Part shown: positions 43,936 through 52,762 of the stretch, in pieces
Layout of the letters: each line of letters opens with the position of its first letter
How positions within the stretch are numbered: position 1 is the stretch's first letter
Assembly (NCBI GenBank): GCA_964342355.1
Contig: CAYFFG010000001.1
Coordinates: 1-64,000 of the forward strand
Source of the DNA: Hirschia sp964342355
Lineage (GTDB): Bacteria > Pseudomonadota > Alphaproteobacteria > Caulobacterales > Hyphomonadaceae
DNA: 64,000 bases
Direction: 5' to 3'
The notes under the pieces: model-generated
What the model saw: the letters and a program-made list of their open reading frames with translations, nothing else
Database searches by the model: none
What the model was told of the DNA's origin: nothing
Made by a program: the position numbers and the translations under genes

Positions 43936-44700
43936 TTAGCCAAAGTTTGGCGGGCGTTTTTCAGAAAACGCGGCCATTGCTTCCTTGAAGTCGTCAGATT
44001 TGAGCTGAGCAGTGAAGGTTTTAAGTTCAGCCTGAATGGCTTCCCCCAAATGTTTTCTGCGTTCTGCGCGGATCAGCGCTTTGGACTCTTTAAAGGCGGA
44101 TGGCGCGCAGGCGGCCATCGCGTGAGCGGCCTTCATTGTTTCCGTCATCAGATCGGCTTCAGAATAAATACGTGTGACAAGACCGATATCGAGCGCTTCT
44201 TTGGCTGACAATTGGCGCCCCGCGAGCAGGATGTCATTTGCCCACGCTGCGCCGACAAATTGTGTCAGCAGGAGAGAGGAGCCAAATTCAGGCACGAGAC
44301 CCAAATTGACAAATGGCGCGCGGAAAGTGGCGCGCTCAGACGCGATAGCCAAGTCTGCCTGCAACATGACGGTCAGGCCAATACCAATTGCTGGGCCATT
44401 AGCGGCGATTATCAATGGCTTTGAAAATTGCGGACCTTCCTTGATCAGCGGGTTTAGTTCACGCTCTTGATTTGGGTTGGCGTTGACCGCAGCAAAATCG
44501 CCCAGGTCGTTACCTGCGGTGAAATAGTCGCCGGTTCCAGTCAACACGAGCGCACGCACGGAAGGGTCATTGTCAGCTTCGATGAGGCTGTCAGCGATTT
44601 TGCGGTACATTGCGACTGTCAGCGCGTTCTTTTTGTCGGGGCGATCAAGCGTGACGACCATTACTTTGCCGTCGCGTTCCACTTTGACGTGATCTGTCAT
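43936..44700 (-). CDS. enoyl-CoA hydratase/isomerase family protein
   Basis: A 254-residue crotonase-fold enzyme. MVVTLDRPDKKNALTVAMYRKI is the family start, and GTGDYFTAGNDLGDFAAVN is the oxyanion loop. The classical second glutamate position reads VPEFGSSLLL, so hydratase or isomerase activity is possible. It is upstream of the lyase-like gene on the same strand (136 bases), which suggests a shared acyl-CoA function. It may also belong to the isomerase or hydrolase branches. Confidence 0.9.
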   Translation of the reverse strand: MTDHVKVERDGKVMVVTLDRPDKKNALTVAMYRKIADSLIEADNDPSVRALVLTGTGDYFTAGNDLGDFAAVNANPNQERELNPLIKEGPQFSKPLIIAANGPAIGIGLTVMLQADLAIASERATFRAPFVNLGLVPEFGSSLLLTQFVGAAWANDILLAGRQLSAKEALDIGLVTRIYSEADLMTETMKAAHAMAACAPSAFKESKALIRAERRKHLGEAIQAELKTFTAQLKSDDFKEAMAAFSEKRPPNFG

Positions 44701-44864
44701 TATCGTTTTCTCCTCATTATTTTTATTTGTCCGCCATCAAGGGCGAACTGACTTCAAGTATGGGGTGCATCTATGGATTTGGAAACGGTGACCTTGGGGC
44801 ATTCTAAACAAAAAAGGACCGACATAGTGAGCCACACTGCATACGCAGGTCGTTAGATAAGCGC

Positions 44865-45797
44865 CTAGCGCTGCGCCATCGGATGCGCGGCTTCCAAGAG
44901 TTTTTGTAATTCGTCAGTCAAAACATGCGTGTAAATTTGCGTTGTGGAAATATCAGCATGTCCAAGGAGCATCTGAACTGAGCGAAGATCAGCGCCTCCC
45001 GACAATAAATGCGTTGCAAAAGCATGGCGAAAGGCATGCGGTGTGGCGCGCTTTGGGTCTACGCCGGCTTTGATCGCCAGATCTTCGAGGACTTGCGCCA
45101 GGCGTCGCCGCGTAAAGTGTCCCGTCTTTCCACGTGAAGGAAACACGTATTTTTCCGCACGCTTGCGATTTGCGTTTGTTGGCAGAAATTTCTCACGGAT
45201 CTTTAGATAATCCTGTAGGGCGACACGCGCGGCCTTTCCCAGTGGCGCCAGCCTTTCATTATCGCCTTTGCCGCGGATGATGAGGGCGGTTTCCTTGCCT
45301 TTTGGAAGGGAGGCTATTGGCAGTTCACATACTTCGGATGCACGAAGGCCGGCGCTGTACACCAATTCCAGAATACATTTGTCCCGAATTGCGGATGGTG
45401 CGGCATTGTCGGCTGCCTCAATCATGCGCGCAACTTCATCCTTGGAAAGAACGTCAGGCGCTTCGCGCGTGATAGTCGGTCCGGAAAGACGAGAGGTTGG
45501 GTCGTCGTCCCGCTCACCTTCATCCAGTTCAAACCGAAAATAAGACTTTAAAGATGACAAGCGGCGCGCTTGTGTGGTGGCAGCCATGTCGCGCTCTGAC
45601 AGGTCACGCAGATAGGCTGCGAGGCCTTCGCCATCAGCTTCAGCTAGCCCGGTGCCGACATCTGACGCGCTTAAAAAAGCTGATGCGTCTGACAAATCCC
45701 GTCGATATGCGTCCAGCGTATGAGGAGAGGCGCCACGTGTGGCGCTCATCATTTCTAAGAAGGCGTCGATGCGCCTCATATCGAGCGCCAGGCTCAT
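44865..45797 (-). CDS. xerD: site-specific tyrosine recombinase XerD
   Basis: A 310-residue tyrosine recombinase that resolves chromosome dimers with XerC at dif under FtsK control. The catalytic residues are visible: Arg in SAGLRASEV, Lys in IRGKGDNERL, the HAFRHAFATHLL box, His in LGHADISTTQIYTHV and the Tyr nucleophile in it. The SAM-like N-terminal domain (RIDAFLEMMSATRGASPHTLDAYRRDL) is typical. Its neighbourhood with aroK-aroB is conserved in alphaproteobacteria, so it is the housekeeping copy and not a phage integrase. Confidence 0.95.
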   Translation of the reverse strand: MSLALDMRRIDAFLEMMSATRGASPHTLDAYRRDLSDASAFLSASDVGTGLAEADGEGLAAYLRDLSERDMAATTQARRLSSLKSYFRFELDEGERDDDPTSRLSGPTITREAPDVLSKDEVARMIEAADNAAPSAIRDKCILELVYSAGLRASEVCELPIASLPKGKETALIIRGKGDNERLAPLGKAARVALQDYLKIREKFLPTNANRKRAEKYVFPSRGKTGHFTRRRLAQVLEDLAIKAGVDPKRATPHAFRHAFATHLLSGGADLRSVQMLLGHADISTTQIYTHVLTDELQKLLEAAHPMAQR

Positions 45798-45827
45798 GAT
45801 CGGATAACCACTCCGTTATTTTTGCTT

Positions 45828-47582
45828 TTAAGAAGCAACAGCGCCCCAGGGTGCGATCATCTCAAGAGCTAGTCCGCGCGCCTGATCTTTTAGGCCTGCA
45901 CGTGAAATCGCGCCAAGCGTGTCGGCCATCACGATGGGATTTCCTTCACGACCTTGCTCTTGGAAAGAGAGCAGCAGGGCGCGCATCATAGCTTCGCCCT
46001 TTGCGCCTGCGCGCAGACAGGCATTGATGCGTGACAGGCTGCTGGATGCGTCGTGGGAAAATCCACGCGAGTTGGCTTCATCGCTTAAGAGCGTGCGCGC
46101 TTCAGCTGACAAAGGATATCCCAGGCCGGAAAAGGCGCTCAAGATCTGTACGACGCCCGCTTGTTGCTCGATTGGCAGGGACATTAGGCGACGGGAGATA
46201 TCCATGATGACAGCATTGCTGGCGTCATCGGAAGATAGCGCAATTAGTGAGTCTAGCCGAACCTTATCCCATTCTGAATGTTCAACAGGTGGTAGAATTT
46301 CGACTGAATTGGACGATGTCTCCTCGACAATTGGCTCTGGCGTTGGCGCTGGTTGTTGAGGGACGAGCAATTGAGGCCCAGAAGCAGGCTGCGCTTGCGT
46401 TGGTTCAGGGACGGGCGGTTTGTCGAATGGGTTGTCCATTGCGGCACGCCATTTTTTTGCCAATTCAAGGTCTTCAGCAGCCAATGCGATCTCAACATAA
46501 GATGGCGCAAAAAGCGCTGTCTCACGCTTGATAGGTATCGCTTTGATTTCTGGCAGCAGGACTTTTGTATGCAGTTTAAAGGCGCGAATGTCGTTGCGTG
46601 ATCCGCTTAGCGCATCAACAAGCGCTTTTGCTTTAGTGGCGACATCTGTCGTGGGATCAGCGACTGTGTCCACAGCTGTTTCTAAGGGGGTGCGCAATGT
46701 GTTTTCAGTCGCGTCAGCAGGCTTGGGCGTCACCAAAGCGCGACGCGCTTTGTCTGGTGAAATGGCGCCTGCGCGCGCGGCAGTAATCAGGGCGCGCATC
46801 TTGAGCAGGTCCGGAGCGTCCGGCCGATCAGCGATCAGCAACGCGCGCTCAGGCGTCAGATTGACAAAAGTATCATTACCGGGCGGGAGCTTGCCCTGTA
46901 TGGAAAGGGCCGTTTCAACACCATTGCCAAATCGCGCAGTTGGCCGCGTGTCAGCATCGGCGATCACAGCAGCCGAAACAGCGCTTAACAGCCACGGGTC
47001 CTCCACCCCTGAAGAGACCGCAAATTCGGCGGAAAGCTGTGCCGCGTCCAGACTACCGGCCAGCGCGTAACACGTTGCGCGGACTGACTGCCAATATGGA
47101 TCTTCGCTGTTTGCGGTTTGCGCCGACGCACAGGCACGTTTGTTGTCACCTGAAGCAAGATCCAGGTCGGCGTCAAATTTTGCAGGATCTTCAGACCAGG
47201 CTTTATTTGGAAAGCGACTGTGAATATCTACAGCTTTGCGTTCTTCGCCCAACTGCCGCAGGAGGCGAATACGTTGTAGCATGGCGTTGCCTGTGTCGCC
47301 TTCAGGCGTGCGTCCGCCGGACAGCACAATGGCGCGCACCAATGCTTCTTGTGCGGGTGTTAGGACATTTACATCGATAGACCCGTATAAAAGCTCAACA
47401 TCGTCGGCGTGAGTGGCTGTCCAAAGGTCAGAACCAAGTCCGCCATTGCGCGCGCCAACCCAGCCAACACCCCAAGGGTCAACTTGTGTCAGCGGTCCTG
47501 AGGCGGAAATCTGTGCGTGCGCGCCAAGGGCTGTTGTCAGCGCGATAATCGAAGCGGCAAAAACATTAGCGCGTCGTGACAT
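45828..47582 (-). CDS. large periplasmic helical repeat protein, unknown
   Basis: A 584-residue exported protein. The signal peptide (RRANVFAASIIALTTALGAHAQ) is clear. The rest is mainly helical, with Ala-rich repeats that look TPR-like (ACASAQTANSEDPYWQSVRATCYALAGSLDAAQLS), a Pro/Gln-rich linker around residues 395-430 and a helical end. I do not recognise the family by name. The gene lies on the minus strand between xerD and aroK, a position where alphaproteobacteria often keep a poorly studied periplasmic protein. It overlaps the small membrane gene upstream by 17 bases. Confidence 0.75.
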   Translation of the reverse strand: MSRRANVFAASIIALTTALGAHAQISASGPLTQVDPWGVGWVGARNGGLGSDLWTATHADDVELLYGSIDVNVLTPAQEALVRAIVLSGGRTPEGDTGNAMLQRIRLLRQLGEERKAVDIHSRFPNKAWSEDPAKFDADLDLASGDNKRACASAQTANSEDPYWQSVRATCYALAGSLDAAQLSAEFAVSSGVEDPWLLSAVSAAVIADADTRPTARFGNGVETALSIQGKLPPGNDTFVNLTPERALLIADRPDAPDLLKMRALITAARAGAISPDKARRALVTPKPADATENTLRTPLETAVDTVADPTTDVATKAKALVDALSGSRNDIRAFKLHTKVLLPEIKAIPIKRETALFAPSYVEIALAAEDLELAKKWRAAMDNPFDKPPVPEPTQAQPASGPQLLVPQQPAPTPEPIVEETSSNSVEILPPVEHSEWDKVRLDSLIALSSDDASNAVIMDISRRLMSLPIEQQAGVVQILSAFSGLGYPLSAEARTLLSDEANSRGFSHDASSSLSRINACLRAGAKGEAMMRALLLSFQEQGREGNPIVMADTLGAISRAGLKDQARGLALEMIAPWGAVAS

Positions 47583-47757
47583 TTTGCGCCTCCATACGCA
47601 TTTCTGTCGGTTCTGGAGCTTTTTTCTCCGCCTGGCCAGCGAAATAAAATACGCCGCCAGTCAGGAAGGCCAGAATGACGAGTGCTATAATGGCCTTTGG
47701 AGCCAATGAAGATTTTTGTGAAGATGACCGCTTATATGACTGTCTGGGTCTACCCAT
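47566..47757 (-). CDS. small single-pass membrane protein (63 aa), partner of the periplasmic protein
   Basis: A 63-residue protein with a basic Ser-rich N-terminus (MGRPRQSYKRSSSQKSS), one membrane helix (PKAIIALVILAFLTGGVFYFAG, ~24-45) and a short Glu/Pro/Met-rich periplasmic tail. GTGGGAGCAAATA before ATG 47757 is an excellent ribosome binding site. It overlaps the start of the 584-residue gene by 17 bases, so they are translationally coupled and likely act together. No family is recognised. Confidence 0.72.
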   Translation of the reverse strand: MGRPRQSYKRSSSQKSSLAPKAIIALVILAFLTGGVFYFAGQAEKKAPEPTEMRMEAQNVTTR

Positions 47758-47820
47758 TATTTGCTCCCACCTCACGCGTTGTATAAAGCGTTACTCAGAT
47801 TCTCGACAGAGGTTTACTTA

Positions 47821-48387
47821 GTGACACACGGCGTACCAGTTGAAAACGACCAAATCGCGGCAAAAGGCGGCTCGAATGCAGCTAAACCGATCGTGCTTGT
47901 CGGATTGATGGGGGCTGGTAAGTCTTCTGTTGGTCGCAGGTTGGCGGCGGAACTGGATCTGCCGTTTTATGATTCGGACGATGAAATCGAAAAAGCTGCG
48001 GATATGACAATTCCAGAGATCTTCGCGCAGCATGGTGAAGAAGAGTTTCGCCGTGGGGAGCGCCGCGTCTTGGAACGTTTGATTACCCAAAGCCAGCGCG
48101 TCGTTCTGGCGACTGGCGGCGGCGCCTATATGGACCCGGTTACGCGTGACCTGCTAAGACAGCACGCCGTGACAGTATGGTTGAAGGCGGATCTGGACGT
48201 ATTGTGGAAGCGGGTCAGTAAAAAAGGCGGACGGCCTTTGCTGGAAAAACCTAATCCCAAAAAGGTGTTGGCTGATCTTTTGCAGGAAAGAGAGCCTATA
48301 TACGCACAGGCTGACTACATAGTAGAGACCTTTGAAGGGCCTCACGCTGATACGGTGAACGCAGTTCGCTCTGCTTTGAACATATAA
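47821..48387 (+). CDS. aroK: shikimate kinase
   Basis: A 188-residue NMP-kinase-fold enzyme that phosphorylates shikimate. GLMGAGKSSVGRRLA is Walker A, DSDDEIEKAADMTIPEIF the shikimate-binding region and ATGGGAYMDP the following Gly-rich block. GTG 47821 is chosen because CAGAGG lies 8 bases before it; ATG or CTG codons further upstream have no site. The start of aroB lies two bases after the stop, so both share a transcript. Confidence 0.97.
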   Translation: MTHGVPVENDQIAAKGGSNAAKPIVLVGLMGAGKSSVGRRLAAELDLPFYDSDDEIEKAADMTIPEIFAQHGEEEFRRGERRVLERLITQSQRVVLATGGGAYMDPVTRDLLRQHAVTVWLKADLDVLWKRVSKKGGRPLLEKPNPKKVLADLLQEREPIYAQADYIVETFEGPHADTVNAVRSALNI

Positions 48388-48389
48388 AG

Positions 48390-49532
48390 ATGACGATGAC
48401 TTCTGACATGAACACTCACACATCCGTGGCGAATAAGACGGTGCGGGTAGATCTAGGCGATCGCGCATATGATATTCTGATTGGATCAGGGTTGATTGAG
48501 CGCGTGGGCGAGTTGATTGCGCCGCACCTCAAGCGTGATCGCGTATTCATTGTGACCGATGACAATGTTGCGCGGATTCATCTGGACAAGCTTGAATCGA
48601 ATTTGAGCGCTGTCGGTATCCAGCCAATTTCATTTGTCTTGCCGGCCGGCGAAAGCACCAAAAGCATGCCGCAGCTGGAAAAGCTGATGGATGACATGAT
48701 GGATAAAGGCGCGGACAGAAAAGACATTGTCATTGCGTTTGGCGGTGGTGTGATTGGTGATTTGACCGGGCTTGCCGCCGGCCTTTTAAAGCGCGGTATG
48801 AATTTCATTCAGATGCCGACAACTTTACTTGCGCAAGTCGATAGTTCGGTAGGGGGCAAGACAGCCGTTAATTCACGTCTGGGCAAGAACCTGATCGGGC
48901 TGTTCAATCAGCCTGTGCTCGTCATTGCTGATCAGGATGTTTTGCAAACTTTGCCGCCACGAGAGCTGCGCGCCGGTTTGGCTGAGGTCGTGAAGTATGG
49001 TCTGATTGATGATCCGGACTTTTTTGATTTCGTTGCAGCGAATGCAGACGCGTTGAACAACGCAGACCCTGAAGCGTTGGCTGAAGCGGTTCGTGTGTCT
49101 TGCGAATCTAAAGCCCGTATCGTCGCCGAGGACGAAACCGAGCAGGGCAAGCGCGCGCTTTTAAATCTGGGTCACACGTTTGCGCATGCGCTGGAACGGG
49201 CGAACGGATTTGGCGCACAACTTCTTCATGGGGAAGCTGTTGGATGCGGTATGGCGCTGGCTTATCGTTACTCACACGCGATTGATGTGTGCCCAGGCCA
49301 GGATGCAGAGCGCGCCGAACGCGTTATTGCATCGCTAAACCTTGAAACTGATGTGAAAAAATTGGCTGGCGGTCCTTACGAAGCTGAAGCTTTGCTGGAG
49401 TATATGGGACATGACAAAAAAGCTGATCAGGGCAATTTAACCCTGATTTTGGCTAAAGGGGTGGGCCAGTCCTTCGTTGAAAAACAAGTTGATCATACGA
49501 CGGTTCTGGAATTTTTAAGGTCGGAGACCTAA
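48390..49532 (+). CDS. aroB: 3-dehydroquinate synthase
   Basis: A 380-residue NAD- and zinc-dependent enzyme converting DAHP to 3-dehydroquinate. The NAD-binding GGGVIGDLTGLAAG and TTLLAQVDSSVGGKTAVN blocks are clear; zinc ligands fall in GLAEVVKYG (Glu), LLNLGHTFAHALE (His) and LLHGEAVGCGM (His). The start is two bases after aroK; an ATG at 48408 is an alternative. It forms the aroK-aroB operon. Confidence 0.97.
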   Translation: MTMTSDMNTHTSVANKTVRVDLGDRAYDILIGSGLIERVGELIAPHLKRDRVFIVTDDNVARIHLDKLESNLSAVGIQPISFVLPAGESTKSMPQLEKLMDDMMDKGADRKDIVIAFGGGVIGDLTGLAAGLLKRGMNFIQMPTTLLAQVDSSVGGKTAVNSRLGKNLIGLFNQPVLVIADQDVLQTLPPRELRAGLAEVVKYGLIDDPDFFDFVAANADALNNADPEALAEAVRVSCESKARIVAEDETEQGKRALLNLGHTFAHALERANGFGAQLLHGEAVGCGMALAYRYSHAIDVCPGQDAERAERVIASLNLETDVKKLAGGPYEAEALLEYMGHDKKADQGNLTLILAKGVGQSFVEKQVDHTTVLEFLRSET

Positions 49533-49541
49533 GAGACACAA

Positions 49542-50834
49542 ATGGGCGACATCGATATTTCATTGATCTGGCCACCAGCTGTCATACTGGTGTTGTTGGG
49601 GTTGTCTGGGTTCTTTTCCGGGTCTGAAACGGCGCTGACGGCGGCTTCGCGTGCGCGCATGCACACACTTGAAAAAGAAGGCAAAGCGGGTGCGAAACGG
49701 GTGACCCGGCTGATTTCCAATCAGGAAGGACTGATCGGTTCGATCCTATTGGGGAACAACCTCGTCAATATCCTCGCAACGTCTATCGCGACATCTTATC
49801 TGCTCAAGATGTTTGGGGAGAGCGGAGTTGCTCTGGCAACTGCGGCAATGACGATTCTGGTCCTCATATTCTCTGAAGTTCTGCCGAAGACTTACGCCAT
49901 CAACAATGCGGATAAGTTCGCCATGACGGTGTCTGGGCCGGTTGGAGTGCTCGTCTATGTGCTTAAACCGGTTGTGCATTTCATTCAGCTCTTGGTGCGT
50001 GGCACGCTTGCGGTATTTGGCGTAAAAGCCGAGGCAAGCCCGCTGACGCCGCGTGATGAAATCAGAGGCGCGATTGCGCTACACGCTGAAGAAGGCGGTG
50101 TGGAAGCTGAAGACAAACACCGTTTGGGCGGTGTGTTGGACCTGAAGGAACTCACAGTCGCCGACGTCATGATCCACCGCAAGTCGATCAAGATGATCGA
50201 CGCCAGCCTTGATCCGGAAGATGTTGTGCGTCAAGCGCTGGAAAGCCCGCATACGCGTTTGCCGCTTTATGAGGGTGACAAGGAGGAAGTTGTTGGCATC
50301 CTGCACGCAAAGGATTTGCTGCGCGCCATTCTGGAAGTCGATGGCGAGTTCAAAGATCTTGAGATTCTGAAAATCGTCAGAAAACCAAACTTCACGCCAG
50401 AAACGACGTCGCTGCAGGACCAGTTGGACACATTCCAGAAAGACCGGACTCACTTCGCGCTCGTGGTGGACGAATACGGCGCGATCATGGGCCTAGTCAC
50501 GCTCGAAGATATTCTTGAAGAAATCGTTGGCGACATCCGCGACGAGCATGACGCAATCGTGGAAGGGGTGCGCCCTCAACCTGATGGAAGTGTGTTTGTT
50601 GATGGTTGGGCGCCCATTCGCGACTTGAACCGAGCCATGGATTGGGATCTACCTGATGAAGAAGCTGTGACTGTGGCGGGTCTGGTGATTCATGAGACGC
50701 AGTCCATCCCTGAGCCGGGAAGGCGATATGTTTATCATGGATACCAGTTTGACATATTGCGTAAGCACCGAAATCAGATCACTGGTCTGCGCATACGACG
50801 GTATGACACACTACCGTCACAGGAAAATAGCTAA
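49542..50834 (+). CDS. CNNM/CorC family membrane protein with CBS domains
   Basis: A 430-residue inner-membrane protein. It has a DUF21 (CNNM) domain with about four helices (PAVILVLLGLSGFFSGSETAL, GLIGSILLGNNLVNIL and following), a pair of CBS domains (VADVMIHRKSIKMID, VVGILHAKDLLRAIL, FALVVDEYGAIMGLVTLEDILEEIVGDI) and a C-terminal CorC_HlyC domain. Family members are linked to magnesium transport and to hemolysin-like annotations. It follows aroB by nine bases, likely as the last gene of that operon. Confidence 0.92.
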   Translation: MGDIDISLIWPPAVILVLLGLSGFFSGSETALTAASRARMHTLEKEGKAGAKRVTRLISNQEGLIGSILLGNNLVNILATSIATSYLLKMFGESGVALATAAMTILVLIFSEVLPKTYAINNADKFAMTVSGPVGVLVYVLKPVVHFIQLLVRGTLAVFGVKAEASPLTPRDEIRGAIALHAEEGGVEAEDKHRLGGVLDLKELTVADVMIHRKSIKMIDASLDPEDVVRQALESPHTRLPLYEGDKEEVVGILHAKDLLRAILEVDGEFKDLEILKIVRKPNFTPETTSLQDQLDTFQKDRTHFALVVDEYGAIMGLVTLEDILEEIVGDIRDEHDAIVEGVRPQPDGSVFVDGWAPIRDLNRAMDWDLPDEEAVTVAGLVIHETQSIPEPGRRYVYHGYQFDILRKHRNQITGLRIRRYDTLPSQENS

Positions 50835-50928
50835 ATGCAACCGCGGGTCGATTAACTTAACTTGGTCAATCTGTGAGACTCTAATAACTGGGTATTAAAT
50901 GGGGGGATGAGATCTTGGGTTGGTTCAA

Positions 50929-51654
50929 ATGCCGATTATTGTCGAGGACGCTCTGTTCACCTTCTCTAACGCAGTAGACAACTGTGAAAACTTAGAAGAG
51001 CTTGGTCAGGCTTTTCAAGAACTTGTGGCGCCTTATGGGGCACGGGCAAGCGCGGCTTGGGCGCTCAAGTCGAAAGACCGAAAACTGCAAGGTGGGTTTG
51101 GCGCTGCGCCGTTAAAATGGGCGTCCCATTATTCTAGAAACAATTTTCTGCATAAAGATCCTGTGTTCAAGGCGATGCTACACGCTCAGCCGGGCGGTTA
51201 TTGGAATACGCAGGTTGAGCAGGTACAAGTCACCCGCACGGGAGAGCGCGTTATGTCAGAAGCGCGCGACTTTGGTTTTTCAGACGGATATAGCCAACTC
51301 TACAGAACGCTGGGCGGCGAACTTTATTGCGTTTGTATTTATGGCGATAAACTTGATCGTGACCCGAAAGCGCGCCATGTTTTCGAACTGGCGGGCGCAA
51401 AATTTGTCACCTCTGGTGCGACGCTGGTCAAAAAGACTGATGCGCATGTTATTTTTAACGGTGGGCTGACCCCACGTCAGCGTGAAGCGCTCCAATACAA
51501 AGCTTGGGGATATACTGACCGCGAGGCCGCTATAGAGATGGGTATTGAAGTTAAAACGCTTGAACTCCATCTGAAAGGCGCGCGAGACGGCCTGGACGCC
51601 CGCACCACGTTTCAAGCGATCAATTTGGCGCGCGGTGCGAATCTAATCGGCTGA
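50929..51654 (+). CDS. LuxR-family autoinducer-binding regulator (LuxR solo)
   Basis: A 241-residue regulator. The N-terminal autoinducer-binding domain has SHYSRNNFLHKDPVFKAM, where Tyr and Asp contact acyl-homoserine lactone in TraR, and GGYWNT; the C-terminal LuxR HTH is GLTPRQREALQYKAWGYTDREAAIEMGIEVKTLELHLKGAR. There is no luxI in the window, so it is a candidate solo receptor for own or foreign signals. ATG 50929 is chosen; a TTG at 50920 is possible. Its stop codon abuts that of bolA with no spacer. Confidence 0.88.
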   Translation: MPIIVEDALFTFSNAVDNCENLEELGQAFQELVAPYGARASAAWALKSKDRKLQGGFGAAPLKWASHYSRNNFLHKDPVFKAMLHAQPGGYWNTQVEQVQVTRTGERVMSEARDFGFSDGYSQLYRTLGGELYCVCIYGDKLDRDPKARHVFELAGAKFVTSGATLVKKTDAHVIFNGGLTPRQREALQYKAWGYTDREAAIEMGIEVKTLELHLKGARDGLDARTTFQAINLARGANLIG

Positions 51655-51921
51655 TTACTCAGTCGGCAGAATTTTGATGGACAGCGCATGCAGTCCGGAA
51701 TCAAACTCAGAGGAGAGAGCCTCGTTAATTTTTCGATGTGCTTCGACACGCGACAATCCATTAAAAACATCGGCTGCAATTGCGATGTTGAAATGCGATT
51801 CTCCTGCCGCCGAGGCGCCTGCATGTCCGGCATGCCGAGCAGAATCATCAGTGATTTCTAATTTTTTTGGTTGAAAAGCAGTTGTTAAAGCTGCTTGGAT
51901 ACGGTTCTGCCTGCTTGTCAA
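51655..51921 (-). CDS. bolA: BolA family protein
   Basis: An 88-residue BolA-fold protein with the SARHAGHAGASAAGESHFNI block (conserved His residues and the HF pair) and the GLSRVEAHRKINEAL helix. Such proteins pair with monothiol glutaredoxins and shuttle Fe-S clusters or act as regulators. It is placed beside a J-domain protein and cobS, a common alphaproteobacterial order. Confidence 0.95.
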   Translation of the reverse strand: MTSRQNRIQAALTTAFQPKKLEITDDSARHAGHAGASAAGESHFNIAIAADVFNGLSRVEAHRKINEALSSEFDSGLHALSIKILPTE

Positions 51922-51960
51922 TTCTTGTTCCTTTTTGCTTGAGAGGTCATGATAGCCCTC

Positions 51961-52629
51961 ATGTCCGAGACTGACGAATCAAACGATCCATATCGCGTAA
52001 AGTTTGTTGACATACGCGTAAAGCCACCGGGCCGCCGGGGGCGCGGGAAAACACGTGCGTCCGAACCGCCATCTCAGCGTAAGTGTGAGCACAAAGGCTG
52101 TGACCAGATGGGTGAGCACCGCGCGCCAAAACAGACGGCTGCTGCGCTAAAGCGCAAGCGTAAACGGGACGAGGACTTTCACTGGTTCTGTCAGCGCCAT
52201 GCGGCTGAGTACAACAAACAGTACAACTTCTTCGATGGCATGACAGAGGCGCAATACGCTTCGTTCCGCGCCTCAGAAGATGCAGGTCACCAGAAGACCT
52301 GGCGTTTTGGCACAGGGCCAATGGGCGGTGCAAAATCGGCAAACGCATTTGATTCGCGCAAGTGGGGCGGGCGGCACTTCTTTGACGAGGATGGCAATCA
52401 TGTCCGTCCGTCACAAAAGGAAAAACCAGGCCGCACCCGTCTTCAGATCAAGTCTCTGGAGGAGCTTAACCTGCCGGCAGATGCGACGCCAAAAGATGTG
52501 CGTGAGACCTATTCCAAATTAGTGAAGGAATACCACCCGGACTCTAATGGAGGCGACCGCTCCATGGAACATCGACTTGCCAAGGTCATCCGGGCGTTTA
52601 AAACCCTCAAAGCAGCCGGTTTGGCTTAA
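51961..52629 (+). CDS. J-domain (DnaJ-like) protein
   Basis: A 222-residue protein. After a Gly/Arg-rich start (KPPGRRGRGKTRASEPP) comes a Cys/His zinc-like segment (CEHKGCDQMGEHRAPKQ and FHWFCQRHAAEYNKQYNFFDGM), then a C-terminal J domain with the HPD motif (EYHPDSNGGDRSMEHRLAKVI). The J domain is at the C-terminus, unlike classical DnaJ. It lies upstream of cobS on the same strand in the conserved bolA-dnaJ-cobS-cobT region; a shared role is inferred only from synteny. The start could also be ATG 51949. Confidence 0.9.
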   Translation: MSETDESNDPYRVKFVDIRVKPPGRRGRGKTRASEPPSQRKCEHKGCDQMGEHRAPKQTAAALKRKRKRDEDFHWFCQRHAAEYNKQYNFFDGMTEAQYASFRASEDAGHQKTWRFGTGPMGGAKSANAFDSRKWGGRHFFDEDGNHVRPSQKEKPGRTRLQIKSLEELNLPADATPKDVRETYSKLVKEYHPDSNGGDRSMEHRLAKVIRAFKTLKAAGLA

Positions 52630-52762
52630 GGGTTTCCTGTGCGGCGCGGAAGCTCTCTGCGTCAAAACGTGCAATTACAGAAATTCCTTGCCTTTTGGTT
52701 TGAAACCTCAAGCAGGCGGCTCTAAAGTGCGCGCTGTTTGAAACTCGAAAGATGCCTTCAAG

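Noticed and set aside
44865..45797. Possible integrase marking a mobile element
   Set aside because: The tyrosine recombinase has XerD features and housekeeping neighbours; no attachment repeats, tRNA junction or cargo genes are beside it.
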